The translations under genes were made by a program, and so were the position numbers. The notes below the pieces were generated by a model. The model saw only the letters and a program-made list of their open reading frames with translations. It was not told where the DNA came from and made no database searches. This document shows, piece by piece, positions 1 to 7,412 of a stretch of 17,271 nt of DNA. Position 1 is the stretch's first letter; the number at the start of each line of letters is the position of its first letter. Source of the DNA: DASVBJ01 sp036375895 (GTDB lineage: Bacteria > Actinomycetota > Actinomycetes > JACCUZ01); assembly GCA_036375895.1 (NCBI GenBank), contig DASVBJ010000373.1, positions 1 through 17,271 of the forward strand. The letters are read 5' to 3'.

Positions 1-39
1 CAGGCAGGGATGGAAGCGGTTCGACGCGGTCTGCTGTGA
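1..39 (+). CDS. possible C-terminal end of an upstream gene (partial)
   Basis: Frame 1 reads QAGMEAVRRGLL and then TGA at 37-39, just 15 nt before the start of the phospholipase D-like gene. This could be the tail of an upstream co-transcribed gene. Twelve residues are too few to recognise a family, and another frame stays open across the same bases, so the assignment rests only on position. Confidence 0.22.
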   Translation, partial: QAGMEAVRRGLL

Positions 40-54
40 CCTGGCAGGAGGGAC

Positions 55-1221
55 GTGGGCAACACGATGGTCGACGAGCAGGTGCTGCGGCGACGGTTGG
101 AGACCGTCATCGGGACACCGTTCACCGAGGGCAACGCCCTGACGGTGCTGCGCAACGGCGACGCGATCTTCGCGGCGATGCTCGAGGCGATCCGCGGGGC
201 GCGCAGCACGGTCGACCTGATGACCTTCGTCTACTGGAAGGGGGACATCGCCCGGGAGTTCGCCGCGGCGATGAGCGAGCGGGCCCGGGCAGGTGTGCGG
301 GTGCGGCTGCTCATCGACGCGCTGGGTGGTCGGCTCATCGAGAAGGACCTCGTCGACGCCATGGACCGGGCCGGGGTGCAGGTGGAGTGGTTCCGCAAGC
401 CGCTGATGAAGTCGCCGTTCAAGTCCAACCACCGGCTGCACCGCAAGGTGTGCATCGTCGACGGCTACCTCGGCTTCACCGGCGGCGTCGGCATCGCCGA
501 GGAGTGGTGCGGCGACGCCCGCAACGAGCACGAGTGGCGGGACACCCACCTGCGGGTGGAGGGGCCGGCGGTCGACGGGCTGCAGTCCGCGTTCATCCAG
601 AACTGGGCCGAGTCCGGACGTCCTCTGTACGACGAGCGGGACCGCTTCCCGGAGCAGCCACAGGCCGGGTCCTCAACCGTGCAGATCGTCCGGGGGTCGG
701 CCAGCCTCGGCTGGGACGACATGCAGTCGGCCTTCCACCTCATGCTCTGCTCCGCGCAGAAGCGGCTGCGGATCGCCACGGCGTACTTCGCCCCTGACGA
801 CGACTTCCTGGACACGTTGTGCGCGGCGCCCGCGCGGGGGGTCGAGGTCGACCTGCTGCTGCCCGGCCCCCATGCCGACAAGCGGGTCTGCCAGCTCGCC
901 AGCGAGGCGGCCTACCACCGGCTCGTCGACTGCGGCGTGCGGGTCTGGAACTTCCAGCCGTCGATGATGCACGCCAAGGTCATGACGGTGGATGGCTACG
1001 CCGCGGTGGTGGGCTCGTCCAACTTCAACCGTCGCTCGCTCGACCATGACGAGGAGGTCGTGCTCGTCGCCCTCGACCCCACCGTCACCGCCACCCTCGA
1101 CGCCGACCTGGACGACGACTTCGCGCGCAGCACGAAGATCGACCTCACGCGCTGGGAGAACAGGTCCCGCCCTCAGCGCGCGCTCGAGGTCGCGACCAAG
1201 CCCATCCGCCGCTGGCTCTGA
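55..1221 (+). CDS. phospholipase D / cardiolipin synthase-like protein (two HKD motifs)
   Basis: A 388-residue member of the phospholipase D superfamily. Two catalytic HxKxxxxD motifs are visible: H129-K131-D136 (in HRKVCIVD) and H306-K308-D313 (in HAKVMTVD), the second followed by GSSNFNRRS, the usual GSxN element. Enzymes with two HKD motifs of this size form cardiolipin by transphosphatidylation or hydrolyse phosphodiesters through a phospho-histidine intermediate. The N-terminus has no membrane-spanning segments, so it resembles the short ClsB-like or cytosolic PLD type rather than ClsA. The GTG start at 55 follows AGGAGG (46-51) with 3 nt spacing; ATG 67 is in frame but 15 nt away, so a start of 67 is possible. 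It converges on a lipid kinase gene, which fits phospholipid metabolism. The exact substrate cannot be told from sequence. Confidence 0.9.
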   Translation: MGNTMVDEQVLRRRLETVIGTPFTEGNALTVLRNGDAIFAAMLEAIRGARSTVDLMTFVYWKGDIAREFAAAMSERARAGVRVRLLIDALGGRLIEKDLVDAMDRAGVQVEWFRKPLMKSPFKSNHRLHRKVCIVDGYLGFTGGVGIAEEWCGDARNEHEWRDTHLRVEGPAVDGLQSAFIQNWAESGRPLYDERDRFPEQPQAGSSTVQIVRGSASLGWDDMQSAFHLMLCSAQKRLRIATAYFAPDDDFLDTLCAAPARGVEVDLLLPGPHADKRVCQLASEAAYHRLVDCGVRVWNFQPSMMHAKVMTVDGYAAVVGSSNFNRRSLDHDEEVVLVALDPTVTATLDADLDDDFARSTKIDLTRWENRSRPQRALEVATKPIRRWL

Positions 1222-1278
1222 GCCCGCCCACCGCTTCCTCTCCTCGCAGCCCCCTCTCCCCGCCGCTCCCTCCCCTGG

Positions 1279-1324
1279 CAGCGATCATGCACGGTCCGTC
1301 GCGACGGAACGTGCATGATCGCTG
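1279..1324. terminator. 46-bp near-perfect palindrome between convergent genes, probable bidirectional terminator
   Basis: CAGCGATCATGCACG (1279-1293) is matched exactly by CGTGCATGATCGCTG (1310-1324), and the middle continues as TCCGTCG/CGACGGA (1295-1308). Only the G1294/A1309 pair breaks symmetry, giving 22 of 23 paired positions with the centre at 1301.5. It lies between the stops of two convergent genes (1221 and 1348), the expected place for a shared terminator. Neither side has a T tract, so it would be a U-less hairpin. It could equally be a dispersed palindromic repeat. Confidence 0.6.
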
Positions 1325-1347
1325 CTGGGAAGAGGAGGAAGGGGTGG

Positions 1348-2229
1348 TCAGGGGGCGAGCATCGACCAGGCGGCGGGCTCGACCGTCCAGGTGCGGGAGG
1401 AGACCGGGTCGCCCACTTCGCCGTCGGCGTTGGTGGGGAACGGCTCCCCCGACACGGTGACCGTCCGCCCGCGTACGGCCAGCACGTCCTCACGTGCCAC
1501 GTGGTCGCCGCCGCGCATCGCCACCCCGAAGCCGAGTCGCGCCAACGGCCCGGTCGACGTCGCCACCACCACGTCGAGCAGCCCGTCGTCGACCACCGCG
1601 TCCGGAGCCAGCTCGGCGCCGCCACCCACGCTCCGGCCGTTGCACACGCCGACCATCAGGACCGGCTCGCCCTCGTGGACCACCTGCCCGTCGACCTCCA
1701 CCCGCACCGCCCAGCCCGTCTCCCGCACCCCGGCAACGGCGCTCCCCACGGCGTACGCCGCCTTGCCGAGCCGGCCCTTCAGCGCGCTCGCCTGCTCGGC
1801 GGCCTCGGCGCCGATGCCCAGGTGCACCGCGTTGACGACCACGCCGCCGGCGTCGTCGGTGACCAGGTCGAGCCGGCGCGGCCGGCCCGACAGGAGCACC
1901 CGCGCGGCCTCGCCGGGGTCCAGCGGCAGCCCGAGCGTGCGGGCCAGGTCGTTGCCGGTGCCGAGCGGCAGCAGCCCGAGCGGCTCGTCCGGCGACAGCT
2001 GGCCGCGCGACCGCAGCACCGAGACCGCCAGGTGCAGCGACCCGTCACCGCCGGCCAGCACGACGGTGCGCCCGTCGCGGCCGCCCAGCACCCCGGCCAG
2101 CTCGTCCGGGCCGTCGCACGACTCGACCCGCACGTCGGCCCCGCCGCGCAGGACCTCCAGCGCGGCGGCGACGTTCTCCTCGTCGGCGCTGCCCGCCGAG
2201 GCGTTCGTGACCACCAGCAGTCGGGTCAA
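1348..2229 (-). CDS. diacylglycerol kinase-family (YegS/DgkB-like) lipid kinase
   Basis: A 293-residue lipid kinase of the DAGK catalytic family, which phosphorylates diacylglycerol or a related lipid from ATP. With M1 at 2229, visible landmarks are the N-terminal strand plus NASAG, the nucleotide loop GGDGS (60-64), GTGND (90-94), and the C-terminal NADGE (267-271), all diagnostic of the family. The chosen start is TTG at 2229, because AGGAGAGGG (2241-2233) lies 3 nt upstream and the first strand LLVVTNASAG then sits at the N-terminus as in relatives. A longer reading to 2367 would overlap purA by about 59 nt and adds non-family sequence. The leader between a -10-like TACCTT (2297-2292) and the ribosome site contains two interleaved inverted repeats. 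It probably recycles diacylglycerol to phosphatidate, but the lipid substrate is not proven. Confidence 0.88.
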   Translation of the reverse strand: MTRLLVVTNASAGSADEENVAAALEVLRGGADVRVESCDGPDELAGVLGGRDGRTVVLAGGDGSLHLAVSVLRSRGQLSPDEPLGLLPLGTGNDLARTLGLPLDPGEAARVLLSGRPRRLDLVTDDAGGVVVNAVHLGIGAEAAEQASALKGRLGKAAYAVGSAVAGVRETGWAVRVEVDGQVVHEGEPVLMVGVCNGRSVGGGAELAPDAVVDDGLLDVVVATSTGPLARLGFGVAMRGGDHVAREDVLAVRGRTVTVSGEPFPTNADGEVGDPVSSRTWTVEPAAWSMLAP

Positions 2230-2241
2230 GTACCCTCTCCT

Positions 2242-2275
2242 CGCAAGAGCCCCTGTCCGCGCTTGCGCCAGGGGC
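2242..2275 (-). promoter_or_regulatory. interleaved inverted repeats (pseudoknot-like) in the lipid kinase leader
   Basis: On the plus strand CGCAAG (2242-2247) pairs with CTTGCG (2262-2267), and GCCCCTG (2249-2255) pairs with CAGGGGC (2269-2275). The four arms alternate A-B-A'-B', separated by 1, 6 and 1 nt. In the minus-strand transcript the last arm ends directly at the Shine-Dalgarno of the lipid kinase gene. The one-base connectors make a complete H-type pseudoknot strained, so two mutually exclusive hairpins or a double protein operator are equally possible. The role is inferred from position only. Confidence 0.4.
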
Positions 2276-2291
2276 ATCGTCGTTCTCGGCC

Positions 2292-2301
2292 AAGGTAGGT
2301 G
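2292..2301. promoter_or_regulatory. overlapping divergent -10-like hexamers for purA and the lipid kinase gene
   Basis: Plus-strand TAGGTG (2296-2301) lies 7 nt before the purA ATG, which would give a leaderless transcript. Minus-strand TACCTT (2297-2292) would start the lipid kinase transcript near 2285, upstream of its structured leader. No convincing -35 box was seen for either. If both are real, the two polymerases would compete for the same bases. Confidence 0.4.
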
Positions 2302-2308
2302 TACCCAC

Positions 2309-3592
2309 ATGCCCGCGATCGCGCTCCTCGGCGCCCAGTGGGGTGACGAGGGCAAGGGCAAGGCCACCGACGCGATGGGCTCCCGCGTCGACTACGTGGT
2401 GAAGTACAACGGCGGCAACAACGCCGGGCACACCATCGTCGTCGACGGCGAGAAGTACGCCCTGCACCTCCTGCCCGCCGGCATCCTCACCCCGACGTGC
2501 ACGCCCGTCATCGGCAACGGCGTGGTCATCGACCTCAACGTGCTGTTCGAGGAGATCGACACGCTCGAGGCGCGCGGCGTCGACACCTCGCGCCTGCTGG
2601 TCAGCGCCAACGCGCACCTGATCGGGCCCTACCACCGGGTGATCGACCGGGTCACCGAGCGCTTCCTCGGCAAGGCCCGGCTGGGCACCACCGGACGCGG
2701 CATCGGCCCGGCGTACGCCGACAAGATGGCTCGCGTCGGTGTCCGCGTGCAGGACCTGTTCGACGAGAAGATCCTGCGCCAGAAGGTCGAGGGCGCACTG
2801 GAGCAGAAGAACCACCTGCTCGTGAAGATCTACAACCGGCGCGCGATCACCGTCGACGAGGTGGTCGAGGAGTTCATGACGTACGCCGAGCGGTTGCGCC
2901 CGCACGTCGCCGACACCGCGCTGGTGCTGGGCCAGGCGCTCGACGCCGGCAAGACCGTGCTGCTCGAGGGCGGCCAGGCGACCCAGCTCGACGTCGACCA
3001 CGGCACCTATCCGTTCGTCACGTCGTCGAACCCCACCACCGGCGGGGCGTGCACCGGCTCCGGCATCCCGCCGACCCGGATCGACAAGGTGATCGCGGTC
3101 GCCAAGGCCTACACCACCCGCGTCGGCTCGGGTCCCTTCCCGACCGAGCTGCTCGACGCCGACGGCGACCGGCTGCGGGCCGACGGCGCCGAGTTCGGCA
3201 CGACGACCGGCCGTCCGCGCCGCTGCGGGTGGTACGACGCCGTCGTGTCCCGGTTCGCCTCGCGCATCAACGGTGTCACCGACCTCGTGCTCACCAAGCT
3301 CGACGTGCTGACCGGCTGGGAGCGCATCCCGGTCTGCGTGGCGTACGACGTGGAGGGCACGCGGCACGACGAGATGCCGATGACGCAGACCGACTTCCAC
3401 CACGCCAAGCCGGTCTACGAGTACCTCGACGGCTGGACCGAGGACATCACCGGCGCACGCTCGTTCGAGGACCTGCCGAAGAACGCGCAGCAGTACGTGC
3501 GGGCCGTCGAGGAGATGTCCGGCGCGCCGATCTCGGCGATCGGCGTCGGCCCCGGCCGGGACGAGACGGTCGTCGTCCGCGACCTCCTCTAG
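2309..3592 (+). CDS. purA: adenylosuccinate synthetase
   Basis: The 427-residue enzyme makes adenylosuccinate from IMP, aspartate and GTP, the first committed step to AMP, in the cytoplasm. The N-terminal phosphate loop GDEGKGK (12-18) carries catalytic D13, and NNAGH (37-41) carries catalytic H41, the same numbers as in the E. coli enzyme. GTTGRGIGPAY, the stretch around DVDHGTYPFVTSSNP, and the guanine-recognition TKLD (329-332) follow in the normal order. Length is typical of the family. The ATG at 2309 was chosen because the family N-terminus starts here; the frame stays open far upstream only because of high GC. No strong Shine-Dalgarno is present. A -10-like TAGGTG sits 7 nt upstream. 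The stop shares CTAG with the stop of the facing secreted-protein gene, leaving no room for a terminator. Confidence 0.98.
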   Translation: MPAIALLGAQWGDEGKGKATDAMGSRVDYVVKYNGGNNAGHTIVVDGEKYALHLLPAGILTPTCTPVIGNGVVIDLNVLFEEIDTLEARGVDTSRLLVSANAHLIGPYHRVIDRVTERFLGKARLGTTGRGIGPAYADKMARVGVRVQDLFDEKILRQKVEGALEQKNHLLVKIYNRRAITVDEVVEEFMTYAERLRPHVADTALVLGQALDAGKTVLLEGGQATQLDVDHGTYPFVTSSNPTTGGACTGSGIPPTRIDKVIAVAKAYTTRVGSGPFPTELLDADGDRLRADGAEFGTTTGRPRRCGWYDAVVSRFASRINGVTDLVLTKLDVLTGWERIPVCVAYDVEGTRHDEMPMTQTDFHHAKPVYEYLDGWTEDITGARSFEDLPKNAQQYVRAVEEMSGAPISAIGVGPGRDETVVVRDLL

Positions 3593-6500
3593 GCAGGCTT
3601 CCCCACCGCGACGTCGTCCACGTGGACGCCGTCCCAGCCACTCGGCGACGCGCACACCGGCCCGCCGGCTCCCGAGCACAGCGAGTCGGACAGGAAGCGG
3701 AACCGCACCTGCACGTCACCGCCGGGGGAGTCGAACGCGACCGCGTACCGCGCCCACGACGGGTAGCCGCTGTTGCGGCCGGAGTAGGTGCCCAACGTCG
3801 TCCACGACTGGCCGTCCCGGCTCCACTCGACGGAGACCGTGTCGTAGCCGGCCTCGGTGTCGAGCCTCATCTGCCACTGCACCACCGCGCTGCCGGCGTC
3901 GGTGCCGACCTTGGGCGAGACGAGGGTCGCGTCCATGTTGTCGAGGTAGCCGGTCGGGCCGGACACGGCGTACGCCGATCCCGTGGACGTGTCGTGGCCC
4001 GAGCCGTCGTGGCCGGGGGCGCCGCGCGCCCAGGTCGGCAACCCGCCGGTCGTCCACCCCTGCGCGCCCGACTCGAAGTCGTAGCTCGCGTAGGCCTGCC
4101 CGACCGTCGGCGACGGGCCCGGCGCCGGCTCCACCGGCACGGGGAGCTTCTTGTCGAACGCGTACGTCCACACGCCTCGGCCGTACGCGGCCACAACCGC
4201 GGTGTTCGGGTCCCCCGGCTTCAGGGTGATGCTGGACACCGGCACGGCGGGGATGTCGCTCAGCGGAGCGAACTTCGGTGACACGTAGGCGCCGCCGAGC
4301 TGGCTGGCGAACGGGCCCACATCGGTGCCGACGAGCAGCTGGTCGGAGCGCAGCTCGACCCAGGTGGCCGGCACGTCCGGCAGGTTGCCGGACACGTCGG
4401 TGAAGGTCTCGCCGCCGTCCGTGGACCGGAACAGGTGTCCCACCCCGAGCTGCTCGTTCGCGTCCCCCACCGCGCCCGGCGGCACCCAGCGACGGGTGTA
4501 GCCGCCGAGCGTGACGAAGACGTTGCGGGCGTTCCGTGGGTCGATGGCGACCGAGGTGATGTAGCGGTTCGGCAGCCCCTGGGCCGCGGCGATGTGCCAG
4601 CCCTTGCCGGTGCCCTTCTCCGGGGCCACGCTGCCGCCCACGTTGGTGGCCAGCCCGTTCTTGAACACATGGGAGTCCGGCGCGAGCTTGTTGAGCGTGT
4701 CGCACTGGCCGCAGAAGGCGACGTAGGCCGCGTCCCCCTGGACGTCCACTGCGGACATCGAGTTGTCGGGGTCGCTGCTGCTCGACGTGGCAGCTGCGTC
4801 ACCCGGGTGGGTGCGGGTCCCCAGGTCGTAGACCGTCCGCCAGGTCGTGCCCGAGTCGCCCTGTCCTGCCTGGGTGTCGGGGCCCCAAAGCGTCTCGACG
4901 ACCTGGCGGCCGGCAGTCAGCAGGTGCCGCGCGTCGGTGGGGTCCATCACGAACGGGTTGGCGAACTTCGACGCGGTCAGCCCGGGGTCGATGTCCTTCC
5001 AGCTCGTGCCACCGTCGGTTGTCACCGACATCGCGCCGTAGGTGTACTCCTCGTACGCCGTGTCGGAGTGGGCGGGGTCGACCGCCGCGAAGAACCCGTC
5101 GCCGCCGTAGGTCTCGTACTGCTTGCGGGTCTGCGGGTCGATCCGCATGTTGCCGTTGTCCTGCAGGCCGGCCCAGACGGTGCCGTCCTTCGCCATCACC
5201 GCGTGGTAGGGCAGCAGCGTGGAGAACCCGTCGTTGTCGCCGTAGCCCCAGTGCGAGTTGTCCAGCTCGCCGTCCGGATCGGTGTCGAAGCGGTAGCGGT
5301 AGGCGCCGCCGTCGTTGCCGACCACGAGCTGCACGCCGCCCTTGACCAGCGGGTCGGGGATCCAGATCCCCGCGTGCTGGTCCGGGTGGGTCGTGAGGTT
5401 GTCGTCGGAGGGCTCCCGGTCGGTCGGGCAGACCGGCAGGCCGGCGGACAGCAGCTGGCAGGAGGCACCGGCGAAGTACTTCGCGACCACGCGGAACTTC
5501 ACCGGCACCGAGCCGTCGAGGGGGACTGCTGTCGGCAACGCCTCGTTCGCCCAGATCTCCTCGAGGCCGAACGCCATCCGGGTCGGCACACCGGTCGCGG
5601 TCTGCCGCGTCGGGTCGGGGTGGACCCACAGGTTGTACCAGCCTTGTACGCCGGGCTGGTAGCCGACCGCGGTGCCGTACCCGAACAGCGCCGAGCTGGT
5701 TGTCGGGTCGGTGGCAAGCTCGGTGCCGCTCGCCAGCTGGGTCCACGTCGTACCGAAGTCCTTGGACACGTACAGGCCGTTCAGCACGGTGGTCCCGACC
5801 GGCGACTTGGCGCCGTCCGGGGCGTCGATGCCGACCACGCCGCCGTTGTTGAGCAGCTTGGCGTCCTGCACGAGCGCATAGAGCAGGTCGTGGTCCTGCG
5901 CCTCGCCGGTGGCGGCGCCGATCTGCACCCGGCCGATGTGGTCCTGCGGCGCGAAGCCGCTCGTGGCGAGCTTCGCGAAGGTGCCCGGGCTGCCGGTCGC
6001 GGACCGGTAGACGCCGTTGTTCGGGGACTGCACGCTGCCGTCGGGGTTGGACTTGTTGCCGCCCCGCCAGCCCACGGTCGCCACGACCGTGCCCGCCGGG
6101 GTGCTGGTGCCGACTCCCCCGGGCCGCACGACGGTCACGTCTGTGACCACGTTCTGCAAGGCGCACTCCGGCCGGGCCGCGACGTCGGTGATCCCGGCGC
6201 ACCCGCCGGTGGGCAGGTTCGCGTTCCGGTAGGTCTGGCCGCCGTCGGTGGACTGGAACAGCCCGAGCTGGGTGGCCGCGTAGACCTTGGCCGGATCGGC
6301 CGGGTCGACCGCGAGCTGGAAGCCGAGCCCGCCGTCGGGGACCCCGGTCGCCTTGGTCCACGTCCGGCCGAGGTCTCGGGACCAGTAGGCGCCCAGGCCG
6401 GTGTAGGCGGCGGAGCCGAACGTCGGCTCGCCGGTCAACGCCAGCAAGGTGCCTCCGCCAGCGGACGTCCAGGCGACCGCCCCGGTGACCGTCGTCGGCA

Positions 6501-7206
6501 GGTTGCCGGACGCGTTCTGCCAGGTCTTGGCCAGGTCGTCGGAGCGCCAGATGCCGCCGCTCGCTACCGCGGCGAACAGTCGCTTCCCGGCCGGGTCCCA
6601 GGCGAAGCTGTCGATCCGGCCGCTGTTGTGCACCAGGCCCAGGCCGTTGACCTCGGGATAGCGGGGGTCGTTGACGACCAGCGGACCCTGTCCGTAGAGG
6701 CTGCCGGCGCCGGAGGTGCCGTTGACGCTGCCCGGCTTCATGCCGGCGCGGGCAGCAGCACCGGCCGCAGCGGCGCCGTCGGCGTAGCGCCCGAACGGGG
6801 CCATCCGTGGGATCGCGCGCGCACCGAAGAGGGCCAGCAGCTCCTTGAGCGACTCGGGCCGGCGGGTGGGCACGCACAGCGACGCCCAGCGCTCCTCCGG
6901 GACCCCGCGCAGCGCGGGCAGCTCGGCGACGGCCTCGCGGGCCAGCTCCTCCTCCGCCTCGCGGCCGCCTTCCTCCGCTCCCTCGTCTCCGCGCTTCTCC
7001 TCCGCCTTGCCCTTCTCACCCTCGCGGTCCAGCTCACCCGCGATCTCGCGCAGCACCTTCGGCACCGGCGTGTAGCCCGGGGCGCAGTCGGCGGCGCGGG
7101 CGGACGGGCCGCCGGTGCGCAGCAGCGCTGTGGCGGTGAAGGTCGAGGCGACCAGGGCGAGGACCGCGGCCAGGGCCAGGACTCGGGGACTGCGTGGTGG
7201 GCGCAT
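3589..7206 (-). CDS. large secreted beta-propeller protein (Asp-box/VPS10-like) with C-terminal jelly-roll-like domain
   Basis: A 1205-residue exported protein. Residues 1 to about 38 form a signal peptide (RPPRSPR, hydrophobic core, then SARA before AAD). Residues 53-95 are a highly charged Glu/Arg/Lys segment that could form a helix or coiled coil. From about 190 to 1020 there are repeated Asp-box motifs of the form SxDxGxTW, for example 222-229, 276-283 and 319-326, with further copies SKDFGTTW, TTDGGTSW and STDGGETF. This pattern is typical of sortilin/VPS10 and BNR-repeat propellers, often annotated as glycosyl hydrolase or sialidase-like. About 1042-1205 resembles the sandwich domain of InhA-like or MAM-type secreted proteins (YDFESGAQGW to DGVHVDDV). 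No catalytic site was identified, so binding, hydrolysis or surface structure are all open. Start ATG 7206 has AGGAG 6 nt upstream and places the signal peptide correctly; upstream codons are not signal-like. Confidence 0.85.
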   Translation of the reverse strand: MRPPRSPRVLALAAVLALVASTFTATALLRTGGPSARAADCAPGYTPVPKVLREIAGELDREGEKGKAEEKRGDEGAEEGGREAEEELAREAVAELPALRGVPEERWASLCVPTRRPESLKELLALFGARAIPRMAPFGRYADGAAAAGAAARAGMKPGSVNGTSGAGSLYGQGPLVVNDPRYPEVNGLGLVHNSGRIDSFAWDPAGKRLFAAVASGGIWRSDDLAKTWQNASGNLPTTVTGAVAWTSAGGGTLLALTGEPTFGSAAYTGLGAYWSRDLGRTWTKATGVPDGGLGFQLAVDPADPAKVYAATQLGLFQSTDGGQTYRNANLPTGGCAGITDVAARPECALQNVVTDVTVVRPGGVGTSTPAGTVVATVGWRGGNKSNPDGSVQSPNNGVYRSATGSPGTFAKLATSGFAPQDHIGRVQIGAATGEAQDHDLLYALVQDAKLLNNGGVVGIDAPDGAKSPVGTTVLNGLYVSKDFGTTWTQLASGTELATDPTTSSALFGYGTAVGYQPGVQGWYNLWVHPDPTRQTATGVPTRMAFGLEEIWANEALPTAVPLDGSVPVKFRVVAKYFAGASCQLLSAGLPVCPTDREPSDDNLTTHPDQHAGIWIPDPLVKGGVQLVVGNDGGAYRYRFDTDPDGELDNSHWGYGDNDGFSTLLPYHAVMAKDGTVWAGLQDNGNMRIDPQTRKQYETYGGDGFFAAVDPAHSDTAYEEYTYGAMSVTTDGGTSWKDIDPGLTASKFANPFVMDPTDARHLLTAGRQVVETLWGPDTQAGQGDSGTTWRTVYDLGTRTHPGDAAATSSSSDPDNSMSAVDVQGDAAYVAFCGQCDTLNKLAPDSHVFKNGLATNVGGSVAPEKGTGKGWHIAAAQGLPNRYITSVAIDPRNARNVFVTLGGYTRRWVPPGAVGDANEQLGVGHLFRSTDGGETFTDVSGNLPDVPATWVELRSDQLLVGTDVGPFASQLGGAYVSPKFAPLSDIPAVPVSSITLKPGDPNTAVVAAYGRGVWTYAFDKKLPVPVEPAPGPSPTVGQAYASYDFESGAQGWTTGGLPTWARGAPGHDGSGHDTSTGSAYAVSGPTGYLDNMDATLVSPKVGTDAGSAVVQWQMRLDTEAGYDTVSVEWSRDGQSWTTLGTYSGRNSGYPSWARYAVAFDSPGGDVQVRFRFLSDSLCSGAGGPVCASPSGWDGVHVDDVAVGKPA

Positions 7207-7370
7207 ACGCCACTCCTGTGACGGAACCGGTCGGGTGGACCGGGTGCCAGGGCGCCGGCGGTTGCCGGGCGCTGGGGACAACGACACCGCCGCGCCCCGG
7301 TCACGACGGGCCGACCGGCCGCACGGGAGGATCGTCCGAACGGCCGATCGTGGTAGTTATACCGGACTAT

Positions 7371-7404
7371 GTGAGATAGGTCACAACTGGCTATCTCCTA
7401 GGCT
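7371..7404 (+). promoter_or_regulatory. AT-richer promoter/operator island upstream of the acetyltransferase gene
   Basis: This is a local drop in GC within the 206-nt divergent spacer. GAGATAG (7373-7379) and CTATCTC (7391-7397) form a perfect 7-bp inverted repeat with an 11-nt gap, and GTGA/TCAC (7371-7374, 7381-7384) is nested with it. TAGGCT (7399-7404) is a -10-like hexamer 8 nt before ATG 7413. On the opposite strand TTGTGA (7388-7383) with TATAAC about 19 nt further on could serve the secreted-protein gene. The rest of the spacer (7207-7370) is GC-rich and shows nothing I can support. Confidence 0.45.
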
Positions 7405-7412
7405 GGCTGGTC

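Noticed and set aside
2230..2367. N-terminal extension of the lipid kinase to 2367
   Set aside because: The added residues are not family-like and overlap purA; TTG 2229 has a strong Shine-Dalgarno.
2045..3679. 544-codon open frame antisense to purA and the lipid kinase region
   Set aside because: Covers purA, whose catalytic motifs are intact on the other strand; the antisense product has shadow-like composition.
4435..7221. 928-codon open frame antisense to the secreted-protein gene
   Set aside because: Low-complexity Arg/Val/Gly/Ala product with no recognisable domain. It exists because stops are rare in antisense frames of GC-rich genes; the opposite strand has a signal peptide and Asp-box repeats.
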